From: Epiperipatus broadwayi
Lineage: Eukaryota; Onychophora; Udeonychophora; Euonychophora; Peripatidae
NCBI GenBank assembly: GCA_028023455.1
Contig: JAQFVV010012394.1
Span: forward strand, 33,305,150 to 33,369,149
DNA length: 64,000 nucleotides
Reading direction: 5' to 3'
Below the pieces are notes generated by a model, which worked only from the letters and a program-made list of their open reading frames with translations, was not told where the DNA came from and made no database searches. A program made the position numbers and the translations under genes. Numbering within the stretch: position 1 is the stretch's first letter; each line of letters starts with the position of its first letter. Shown here one piece after another: positions 24,141 to 34,174 of this stretch.

Positions 24141-24754
24141 AATATTTTTATTTTTTTTTTACATTTTGCAAAACTTTTAGCTTTAAGCTTAGAAAACTTT
24201 TTATTATTTAAACTTAAAATTTTAAAAGAAAGTGAAAAATAAAATATATATGCTTTCAGTGTAACCTGAATAAAGGCTACTAATAAATATAATCATGTGT
24301 GGTAATCCAAAATAGAAAAATGGTTGCTCCTGGTTTATTATTCTGTTTATTTACATTTTTGGATAGCACATAACTGAAGCAGTGTATATTGTTGCAACGT
24401 ATAACAGAAACAGTTATATAGCATATATTGCAGCTTCACTGTATTTGACAAAATTCCAAATTCAATCAAGATTTGAACCTGAAATGTTATTGTATAAGAT
24501 GAGCCATTATGCACAGCACTATTCTCATTGAATTAGTAGCTCAGTAGTTATATATTGGCTGATGACCCTATTTACATCTTGTGCAAATAGTTTGATTGTA
24601 TATACCTTTACTTTTTAAATCATGTTTGTGAATATGTTGAATTATGGGTAATTAGAATAAGAGATATATGAATGTAATGAAAACTGTTAAAAGTGAACAA
24701 TAATACACAGATCAGGGTTTGAATAGATGGAATTTTAGCTTATAAGCCAATAAA

Positions 24755-25020
24755 CATCACATGATCACCACTTCTTATGCTTGCTTATAATTGTTATTAA
24801 AACAGGCAAAACTCACTATACATATTGCCACACACAGCAAGCTAGAGTAATCAATGGATGCAGTGCTCTTACTGATGAAAGCCACAAGCCAGAAACTAGT
24901 CTGGGGATATTGGATGAGTAGGCACTACATGGGGATTTTATGCACAACCCTTCTGGCATCCATTGATTACTCTAGCTTGCTGTGCGTGGCAATACGTATA
25001 GTGAGTTTTGCCTGTTTTAA
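24755..25020. repeat. FB1 subfamily copy with internal deletion of the left arm
   Basis: It has the outer left end ATCACCACTTCTTATGCTTG and the AGGCAAAACTCACTATACAT block, then an abrupt junction at about 24862 to the right arm (AAGCCACAAGCCAGAAACTA), which runs to TGAGTTTTGCCTG. It is the same subfamily as 17.7 kb. Part of it gives an open frame of 86 codons that I regard as chance. Confidence 0.75.
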
Positions 25021-25344
25021 TTTTAGGTTATCTGGGCATTATCAAAATGAAATAGTAATTACATTGATGTTTATATACGATCTCCGAATAATATATGGTC
25101 AAAAGTTCTTATAACATTGTTTCTTCAAGCAATAAGTATGATTAGGAGAATAAAATAGTTCTGCTTCATAGGATTCACTGCACAGATCCACACTTCCATA
25201 GCTCTATCAATTATTGTTATTTACATGAGATACTAATCACATTACAGCTTATGATTTAGGCATATTTATTGTAAACAAATACAAACTGTAATGATTTTTT
25301 ATATTAATTATTTAGCAATGCATGATTATGTTTAAATTATTAAA

Positions 25345-25740
25345 ATGCCCTGTGCAGTTTGGTTAGAGGGTAGAACATCCAACTTGGTATTGGGAGGTCC
25401 CAGAAACAATTCTAGCACTCATAGTTCTGGTGGTCAAACTTCTTATGAACTCCCGAGCAATAAAGCCATGAGATTCTTTGCCCTGTAAATTTTGGCAGTA
25501 AAGTTTCCAACTTGGAATCAGGAGATCTGAGATTGATTCTGGTGCTCAGTTTTGTTACTCAAACTTCTTATAAACTTTTAAGTAATAAAAGTATGTGTTA
25601 TTTGCCCTGTGTGGTTTGGTGCAGCAGTAATTTGTCCAACATGGGATCGGGAGGTCCAGAATTCTGGTGCTTGTAGGTCTGGCACTTAAAATTATTATAA
25701 ATTCCCAAGCGATAAATCCACTACTCTTTTTTAAAAAAAT
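25345..25740 (+). mobile_element. tRNA-derived SINE (S1), tandem trimer
   Basis: Three head-to-tail units start near 25348, 25485 and 25608. Each has a GCCCTGT(G)CAGTTTGG-like head where readable, AACTTGG then GGGAGGTCC / GGAGATCTGAGATTG (T-arm region), and a tail CTTATGAACTCCCGAGCAAT followed by AAAGCC. The tail matches the cleaner copy at 51.6 kb on the other strand. Divergence between units shows the array is old. Confidence 0.75.
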
Positions 25741-25829
25741 TAACTTTTATTAGTTATTAAGCCACAAAAAATATTGCAATCTTACACTGGCTATCAGTGT
25801 GAATGAGAAACTTAAAATCCCCCCCCCCC

Positions 25830-25925
25830 CATGTGTCATAGCATCAGCCGGGAAGCAAACCTGCTAATCTGGGACAACTGCTTGTAAAGCAGCTGTCACT
25901 GACCTCTCGACCACCAATGCTTAAC
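25830..25925 (-). mobile_element. S2 class-II tRNA-derived SINE copy, minus orientation
   Basis: The minus strand starts AAGCATTGGTGGTCGAGAGG, keeps the TTTACAA anticodon loop and ends GGTTTGCTTCCCGGC then ATGCTATGACACATG. AGCAT pairs with ATGCT at the ends. A C-run at 25820-25830 abuts its 3' end. Confidence 0.7.
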
Positions 25926-25999
25926 TAAAATTTCATTTTGTTTACAAATTTTTGATTTTTGTTTAATATTTTTTTCATACAGTGGTTCTTAATACAGTG

Positions 26000-27330
26000 A
26001 ATGTGATGATCCCACAAAACTCACTAATTATATAAGTGGAAATAATAGTCATTAATGTAGTGTTTATTTATAAAGAAAGATATTTGATAAACAACACAAC
26101 AATATTTGAATTATAACGAAAAATACAAACAAATTATTTTTCTTATTAACCAGAGCTTCATCATAAAGTGAAGTTTATTATCCATACAACAATGCAAGTT
26201 CCACATGAAAATGAATATTATTGTAGATCAGGCAATGTAAATACTGTGATTCATCTATTCCATTTTACTTGGTATAGATGTTATCTTTGAAATATAAACA
26301 ACAGTTGACTAAAATTGAATTATTAACTTTTATACTTTTTTATAAGTGCCATTACAGAATGTGAAGTGAAAAATATTCTTCCATAACTCAAATTCATCTT
26401 TAATTTTGAAAATTGTGCCATTATTCTCTTTTATCAGTAAAGACCTTTTTTAAAAAACATAATTTTTATTTAGCCTTACAAAAAATGCTATCTTTTTCAT
26501 TATGGTAATGTATTTATGTTTTATAATATTAAACATAATAAACAGAAGAAAAAAAGGTTTAAACCCAGAATAACTCATCTGCGTAAGTATATTGATCTGG
26601 GTGTGGAGGGTTTTATATCACTAATGCCATCAGGGCTCACTGATATTTCAAAGATGTAATAGATGGCTTCTGAGTGGAGAAATTACACAGGATCTGGGTG
26701 GAAATTTTATAGCACCATACCATTTGTGTCCCTTGGTTAATCAATCCTACAGTAGATGGCACTAGAGTAGGGTGAAGAGAAGTACTCTTGAAAACATGAG
26801 TGAGCATATGAGAAAGCGATGATATTGATGGCAATTGAAATTTTTATATTTTGTTTTCATTTTAACTTGTACAAGTAAAAATAAACAAACAATTGGGAAT
26901 GTGTAATGTCTGATCATTAAGAAATGTAAAATAGCTGATAAATTGACTCCCTTTGCACCTAAATATAATTTCTTTTACCAGTAGTCTCACAATAAAAAGA
27001 ATGAAATGAAATGCTTGGTGTTGAAAATTATTAGGGTTTTTCCATCTGTTATTGCCCTGAAAAATTATCTTAAGCCTGCTTCAAGTTTGAAAGAATATTC
27101 AAGTTTAACTGGTTATTAAATCACTTTAGTAATTAAAGAATTAGTATAAATTTCATTTACAAGTGTTAAACTTTTTGCAGTCACATCTTCGACATCATCT
27201 ACTTGAGATAAACATATTGGTGATTATTACTAATCATTTAATAAACTAGAGATTATCCTTAGCCTAGATATAAATTTTAAATCTCAGTTAAAAATTAATA
27301 TTATTTTTCAGTAACAAGCTGTTTTTTTTC
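26000..27330. other. Intronic stretch, nothing recognised
   Basis: An unassigned block at 26570-26830 has slightly higher complexity (CAGTAGATGGCACTAGAG), but I found no second copy. The short minus-strand frame there shows no recognisable protein. Confidence 0.4.
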
Positions 27331-27334
27331 TTTT

Positions 27335-27560
27335 ATCACAGTTATGCCACCTAGTGTAAGTTTTAGTAATCATGAGATGTCAAATGGTAGTGCTTAATAA
27401 ATCTCTATTGAGTGCTATTCTTTCCAATGCCCTCAGATTAGTTTCTAGCTTACAGATTTTATCAGTGAAAATAAAAATTGAGCAGAAATTTATTAAGCAG
27501 CCCCACCTGGCACCTATTGATTACTAAAGCTTACACTAGATGGTGCAACTGTGCTGATAG
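27335..27560. repeat. FB1-related copy, second subfamily
   Basis: It contains TATGCCACCTAGTGTAAG, AATGCCCTCAGATTAGTTTC and an inverted right end, TTGATTACTAAAGCTTACAC. The arms are shortened and more diverged than in the main subfamily. Confidence 0.55.
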
Positions 27561-28079
27561 AACAGAGTTTGCTGATGAATAGCAGTGGATTGATAATAGA
27601 TGAAAACAATGATGATAAATGAATAGCATTATGGAAGTGATAAGTCATGAGATATTTATTGGTTTTATATCTGTTTTTAAATTCAAACACCTTGGAATAA
27701 TTCAGTTTCAACTCTTTTCTCATATGTAATATCTTTTTATATATATTTAAAACTTTCACCTATCATAAATGTTTCAAAATAAGAAAATAATGATATCTGA
27801 AAAGAACAAATTATCACCAAGATGCATTTCATGCTAAACCAGCATTCTTCAGTTGGTTCACATCAACAATCTCTTACACATACCTTTATCATTTGCTCAG
27901 GATTTATCAATACCAAATTATCAATAATTGATTTCCAAGTGTCGAACTGTGTCACTCACAACTTTATATTAACTAAATCAGATAAATGTTATTATTATTA
28001 AATATTTATTAAAGCTAGAGTTTATTATATGTAGCTTTTTATTATTATTATTACAATATCTTTGTCCTAATTGGTATTT

Positions 28080-28395
28080 GGCCTTTGAGCATTTCAACAT
28101 CAGATTTCTAATTGGATGGACAGTTGAAGAGTTGGAGTGTGGAGTAGACTGAAGCCTGTCCATTAAAGTAGGAGGATTAGCTATCTTAATATATATACAT
28201 ATATCTGAGCACTTATAGCATATATATGTAGAGATGGTAATCTGGACCGACTGATGATTGCTGGTTTAGCATGAAATACGTATATTGGTGATTATTTATC
28301 TTTTCAACATATATGTGTTTAAGTGTATCAGTGTTATGAGAGAGTGTAGAGAGTGGTGGGATGTGTGAAAGTTTGTGCTCATATACCCTATATAT
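28080..28395 (+). repeat. R2 dispersed repeat, copy 2
   Basis: It aligns to copy 1 from GAGTTGGAGTGTGGAGTAGA through ATGAAATACGTATATTGGTG and on to the GTGGGATGTGTGAAAG region. It has no internal duplication. Confidence 0.7.
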
Positions 28396-29454
28396 TACAA
28401 AATTTTTATATCACAGAATTATTCTGTATTTTGATTTCTTTCAATGTCATGCTTTAAAATAATACTTCAACTTTCTCATAATACAGACTTGGAGGCATGT
28501 TTTGTGTTATTTTAGTTAATAATAATGTTGGAAGCATTTTTTTTTGTTCTGCATATATAGTATTTTTCAATTTGTACCATTAATCTACAAGAGTTCATAA
28601 AAGTACAAACTTATAGGTTAACCTGTGGTCTAAGATCCTTGAATTTTAGCATCTGCCATTTTCCCACTGAACTAACTCTTTCAAGATTAAAAAGTAGTCA
28701 AATGCATTGTTGTTCAGGAGTTCAAGTAAAAAATTCATAAGAAATTCAAACATCACAAGTGTGAAAACTGAGTCATAATCCATGAAACATTACCTCCCGT
28801 GGCCTTCACTCTTCTAAACAATTCAGAGCTAATTGCTTTCATTATCAATTTTCAACTTATATTATTCATCTGGCACGTTTGTCATGTGTTTCAATTTTAT
28901 ATTTTGATATTAGTTTTAACTTTTAACACCATCTTTTACCTTCAATAATTATAATTTCTTTTAACTTGTAATTTATGCTACATAATATTTAGTAATAAAA
29001 TAATTATACTACCAAAATTATTTCTATACCCACAACACGGGGCTCAAATTCAGTTCAAATAACTTTTTTTAAAGTTATGAGATAGTTAATGATTTACTGG
29101 TTATTATTTATTTAGTGTATGGATTTTTTGACAGTTTAACTATTAACAAAATATGATAAAGGGATTACTAGAGATTCCAAGCAGAAAATAGATTCAACAG
29201 TGGATTTAATTAGATCATTTCATTCTACCACTATAGCTATGGTGACTCCTAATTTGAGTTTGCCCATATTTGCATAGGTCAATAACTGATAAATTCCACT
29301 TATGTAGCTATATGAGAGCAACGTCTGTTGATAAGACTCCATTTGCATTTACAAAGATTAAATCCAGCTAGCTTTATTGTTGGAATGAAAAAAGAAATTT
29401 TTTGGAAATATTATTCCATTTTTTAATTGGATATCATGCTATTATGGGCTAGAG

Positions 29455-30358
29455 TAGGGATGAGCAAGATGCTGATTATGGTCCACCAATAGACAATAAA
29501 TTTTGGAGTGATTACCCAAATTAAGTTATTTGCATTACGTACAGCTACTAAAGATAAGAATCAAATCTTCACAATTGAGATGGTTGTTCGTGGCAAGGTG
29601 TTGATGATTTTGTCAGATGATACAAGTGTCTTCATTCAAAATGCATGACATTTGTACCAATTGCAAATTCACTAGCTCAAATTACTGCGCAATGGAAAGG
29701 TATAACAAGTAGCATTGAATAACATTCAGTCACAAAAATGAAAGATATATTTGAATACAAAATAGGATGAACAGTTATATTTTGTAGGGTTAAATGCAAA
29801 ATGTGTGATACATATGTCACGCAAGTGCGACTTTCAAAAAAAAAGAAAGATCAAAAACTGTTTTAAAATCATGCATGCAAGTTTTAATATAGATTTTCCA
29901 TTAGAAACCAAATTATGGACACAAAATTAAAAGAATTTAAGTCTTAATAACTATTAAAAATTATACTTTATTAGATCCACTATTAAATCTAATGTTACAA
30001 CAATTGCACCATCTAGTGTGAACTTTGTATTAACAAAATATTAGGATATTTTCATAGATGGCGTAATAGTAAAAGCATTTTCAGAATTCATTACTTGATT
30101 TATTCAAAACCGAAATTATTTCTGCAATTCAAGAAATACAACTTTCACTTAGAATTCTAAGTGCTGTTCCCATCTCATAGAAGACTTCTTAGAATCCTTT
30201 GCGAGAGTAGTGATTAATAATTATATAACCACATATTCAAGATTAGATAGTTGATACTATTTGCAATTATTATTATATTGTAATATATAAATGTTGGATT
30301 GTGATACTTGGAGAAAATTACAAGTAGCCTCTGGCCTGTGAAAGTTTGCCCATCCTGG
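29455..30358. mobile_element. hAT-like non-autonomous element, about 0.9 kb
   Basis: The left end is TAGGGATGAGCAAGATGC (from 29455) and the right end is GTTTGCCCATCCTGG (to 30358), matching the CAGGGATGGGCAA-type terminal repeat common to hAT (Charlie-like) elements. The flanks GGCTAGAG and GACTATAG agree at 6 of 8 positions, compatible with an aged 8-bp target duplication. No transposase frame was seen. Confidence 0.6.
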
Positions 30359-30489
30359 GACTATAGGACAGAATATTAATAATCTGCCTATTCAATCAGT
30401 TTATCATTTTGTTTTTCATCATTAACATTCACATTATGTAAATATTATGCTAATTTTAGGATTGGTACTGATCCCTTGCATCAGTTTAT

Positions 30490-30745
30490 ACTAAACAATG
30501 AAGCGTCTCATGATTCAGAGATAGTACATTTATTTTCACGCTTGAAATGTGGAGTTTGAATCCAGGCTAAATGGATAATTTTTTGAAAGATTATAAGTTT
30601 TCTTTCAAGTTGATGGTCCATAGCTAACCCAGTTAAATATCCGATGTTGGCAAGTAAATGAGTATCTATTTCTAGATAGAGGGTAAAACAAGAATGGAAA
30701 ACGAATCAAATCCTTGCCACCCTACAAATGGCAAATCTAGTGAGT
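30490..30745 (+). repeat. SINE-like dispersed repeat (S3), compact copy
   Basis: Landmarks are AGTTTGAATCCAGGC (box B-like), TAACCCAGTTAAATATCCGA and the end GCAAATCTAGTGAGTACTAG. It lies downstream of the CAP-like gene and has no coding potential. Confidence 0.4.
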
Positions 30746-31024
30746 ACTAGCTTCTCTCTCTCTTCATATCTTCATGAGGAATTGTACAAAGACTTTTAAC
30801 TTATAACTGATATTTATTTTTGAAAAGGCTGTTTTACTTCTATATTCAATAATGTATTCCTTGATTTCAGTCTTTATGATTATGCATTCAAAGACTGCGA
30901 ATGTAGATTGTAACACCGATGTATTTATTTTTGGTGCACCTTATTTTTTTACCCGGTCCAAAGTTAGCTTTTTTCTTTAAGGATTTAAAATATTTCCCTC
31001 GTTTGCCATCATACATCGACATAA

Positions 31025-32137
31025 TTAAGATATAAAACAAGCTAATTGTTCATCGGTTTGTGCTAAAAATAAAAGCAAATAATAGACTGTTAAAACAATA
31101 AAAGTTTTATTTTTTTTTATTTTTAGGGCACTGCCTATCCTAGTTGGATGTACCGGTTTTTTCCTTTGGGTGAAAAAAGGATTTAGTTTCACTATTTCAT
31201 AATCGTGATAATCGTGGTCGGCTTCTGTTGTTTCAAAATCTTCATACATACTCATCTGGCATTTTTTTAATAAAGTTAAACAATTATCTTTTTTAAACTT
31301 TGCTACAGGACATAATTTCACATTGCAAAATTTTTTTCTACTTCTGAAAGTAACACCTCTACAGAATTCACAAGTCAGTCTACAGAATTTGGCAAAATCA
31401 TAGCAAAGCTCATTGTCTATAGCACAGTTATCCATCCCATCGCTACAACTATAGCTACAATACGTTTGGTTCCAATTGTATAGGCAGACGCATTGACATT
31501 CGCTCGTATTAGTATCATTTTTAAGATTACAATCTATTTGACAACTGCAATCGTCGTTACAATCAGATATATTTGTGCAAAGATGATTTTCACATTTTTC
31601 TTTTTTAAAATCGCATAAACTGCAAGATGACCCCTTCGCATATGGTTGTATATGAGGATTTCGAATTTCTTCGTAGAGAATAAATGTGTAATTGGTTGCA
31701 TTATCACATACTTTTATAGCTGAACCTAAGCATTTAAGTTCATCCGATATGATTTGTAAGTAATTACTACAAATGTTATTATTGAAGCACATATTATTTA
31801 AATAATCATAATGTAATTTTTCTTTAAGAATCCCCCCTAACCAACCGTCAACGCTTTGCTGAACTGCGAAGTTAAAAGGATTTTGAATTTTTACGAAACT
31901 ACAATTAGAAAAAGGCATTTTTTCAGCTAGAGTAGAAAGTTCCCGGCAATAGCTGACTTTGGTTAAGTTTGCCGCGGGTGGATCTACAACAGATCTAATA
32001 AAGTTATGAGCTGATACAATGTCGAATTTTGCTCTTATTTTTTTTGCCATAGTCAACAAGTAATTTGATTTAATTATTATTACAATAAACAACATGAAAA
32101 TCTTTGTAAATAAGCTTATATTCTTAAGAAATATCAT
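31025..32137 (-). CDS. CAP/SCP-superfamily protein with cysteine-rich EGF-like and ShKT-like modules, single exon
   Basis: This is a 370-codon intact ORF. Residues 5-29 are a hydrophobic signal-peptide-like stretch. Residues 38-160 resemble a CAP domain: HNFIR at 44-48, then a sequence resembling the CAP1 region (NYLQII, then CLGSA with a nearby Cys). Residues 165-175 hold a CRISP-type hinge (PYAKGSSCSLC). Residues 176-228 are a cysteine-dense EGF-like segment. Residues 231-259 have six cysteines spaced as in an ShKT module (C231, C238, C245, C252, C256, C259, with D233 and T255). Residues 345-360 are hydrophobic, a possible membrane or GPI anchor. The canonical CAP metal-site histidine and glutamates are not visible, so any CAP activity is doubtful. 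The frame sits on the same strand as the host arrestin gene, inside its first intron. An AATAAA lies about 100 bp downstream, near 30925. A second Met at residue 30 would remove the signal. The intron-less state suggests a retrocopy or naturally single-exon gene. Secretion or surface display is inferred from the leader, N-x-S/T sites and cysteines. Confidence 0.75.
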   Translation of the reverse strand: MIFLKNISLFTKIFMLFIVIIIKSNYLLTMAKKIRAKFDIVSAHNFIRSVVDPPAANLTKVSYCRELSTLAEKMPFSNCSFVKIQNPFNFAVQQSVDGWLGGILKEKLHYDYLNNMCFNNNICSNYLQIISDELKCLGSAIKVCDNATNYTFILYEEIRNPHIQPYAKGSSCSLCDFKKEKCENHLCTNISDCNDDCSCQIDCNLKNDTNTSECQCVCLYNWNQTYCSYSCSDGMDNCAIDNELCYDFAKFCRLTCEFCRGVTFRSRKKFCNVKLCPVAKFKKDNCLTLLKKCQMSMYEDFETTEADHDYHDYEIVKLNPFFTQRKKPVHPTRIGSALKIKKNKTFIVLTVYYLLLFLAQTDEQLACFIS

Positions 32138-32469
32138 AACGGATATTTATCTTTAATAGCTTTGTGATTAAGAACTATATCTCGTGGCATGACATGAAAC
32201 AAACATGTAGGAAAAAATAGGCGTTTTTTTTTATTTAAATAACACGCATTTATTTGTACGAATAATATATTTTAATAATCTGCCGATAATTATCTCATTT
32301 TTTTTTAGCAAATAAAAATAGTTATTTACAATACAGTAAAGTTCATTCTTATAGATAAGAACAACCTTTCTATATTTATACTTACTTATTTACGTACCCA
32401 TCTATATGTGCATTTATTCGTCATTGCAGCAGTTATTTTTATGCGATTATTCATATAATAAACGAACAT

Positions 32470-33080
32470 GGATGAGCTGCTCACTATCAACCTTAGCCAG
32501 TGTGATGAGTTCATTGGCTTTTACCTCTGAGTTTAAGATCACGAAATACCATAGTCCTTGGTTATGATGAGTTGGAAGAAATTAACAACTATAAATATCT
32601 TGATCAGATTTTTACAGCACATAATAGATGAAAATAGTTGTAGAATAAATTAGGCCGGAGTGCTTTTGGTAGAAATAATGTAATGCATTTGAAAAGAAAA
32701 CTTTTTTAATAAATGTGTTACCAGTTCTTACTTATGAATCAGAACATAAACCTTTAACAAAAGAGACTTCAGACTACTCAATAAAGAATGGAGAGATAAA
32801 TGTTAGGAGTAATGAAGATAATGCCTGGGTGAGAGTACAAACAGGTGTTACTGATATCATTGAAAGAATTAAATGAAAAGTATAGTTGAGCTGGAAATAT
32901 TGTTAGAAGAGAAAATAGATGAACAAGTAAAATCTTAAACTGGATTCCAGGAGATTGTAAAAGATTTAGAAACAGACCACATGTGAGACGAATGGAATAA
33001 GGAGGTATGTTAGGGCTATGTGGAGAAGAGAGGCTAGAAACTGGAGATGGATTGGACTTGATTGAACATGACAGTGATAT
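32470..33080 (+). mobile_element. LINE family L-A 3' part, longest copy of the post-RT region
   Basis: Plus-strand traces occur in order. They are L-E-E-I-N-N-Y-K-Y-L-D near 32570, G-R-S-A-F-G-R-N-N at 32655, V-L-T-Y-E near 32725, a Q-T-G-V-T-D-I-I-E segment at 32838, W-S-W-N/A-G-N-I-V-R-R at 32890, L-N-W-I-P-G-D-C-K-R at 32935, R-P-H-V-R-R-M near 32975, and W-R-R-E-A near 33022. Stops and frameshifts are common. No functional ORF remains. Confidence 0.75.
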
Positions 33081-33789
33081 TTATTTATTTGCATAATTAT
33101 CTCCATATCTATTTATCTACTTACCATTATATATTTATTTAGCTACATTTATATCAAAGACAAATCTATCAAAAAATACTTTAGGCATATAATTGGGCAA
33201 TAAAAATTAGCATTTACTGAATTTTCAAATTTTATAAATGTATTTATGGAATCAGAACATTGTCATATCCTGAAGAATATTTATTGAAATGCAACATCAA
33301 TAATTATATTACATAGTAATATCAAGAAATTAACATTGAGAAGAGTGTACAACAGGGTGACTCCATTTTCAAAACTCTTGCAGCTCTTTTCAAAAAGTAT
33401 TTTGTGGAATAAATTGAGAAGTTAAAGAAGTAAAAGTAAATTAAGATTTTGCATATGTGGTATTTTGTTTCTTGTAAATAATGCATCAGTGCTTCAGGAA
33501 ATGTTATAAAAGTAATCAAATGAAAATAAGAACATAGAACTAAAGATAAAAATGCAGAAATAACAGTTATTGTATAATGTTATGTAAGTTCAGCGCTGCT
33601 AAAATATTTATAAAAATAAAATATTTAAAATCATATATTTATTAAAAAGTAAATATTTAATAATTTAATGTAAATAGAAAATACAATTTTCTGTCAATGC
33701 TATATTTATATGAGTATGTAAAATACATATAAAGATTGAAAAAATATAAACAATTGTGTGTTAAATATATGCATATATGTTGAAATAAG

Positions 33790-34170
33790 GCATATGCAGC
33801 ATTAGAATAACTTACAGTCCACATGGATATGATAACAAAATTGAAAAACAAGGGCTTGAAACATGCCATCATCAGAATCTCAATGATATGGATGACAAGT
33901 GTTGGAGAATAGAGAAGACTGAAGCCTTTCCATTAAAGTTTGAAGATTTGGTATCTTAATATAAATGGAGAACTAATTATATATGTGTGTGTGGGAGATG
34001 ATAATCTGGATCAACTGATGAGTGCTGGTTCAGCATAAAATACATATATTGGAGATCATTTATCTTTTTCACATATATATGATCATGTGTGTCAGTCATA
34101 TAAGATGGAGTGGGTGATTATAGAACTTGAGAGTTTGGGTTTAAATTCCCTCTGATTACATTTAAAGTTT
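33790..34170 (+). repeat. R2 dispersed repeat, copy 3
   Basis: It contains TCAATGATATGGATGACAAG, TGGTATCTTAATATAAATGG, TGATAATCTGGATCAACTGA and TTCAGCATAAAATACATATA. A short fragment of the same family is at 49740-49830. Confidence 0.7.
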
Positions 34171-34174
34171 ATAA

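Noticed and set aside
24854-25114. 86-codon plus-strand frame as a gene
   Set aside because: It lies inside an FB1 foldback copy and has no protein similarity.
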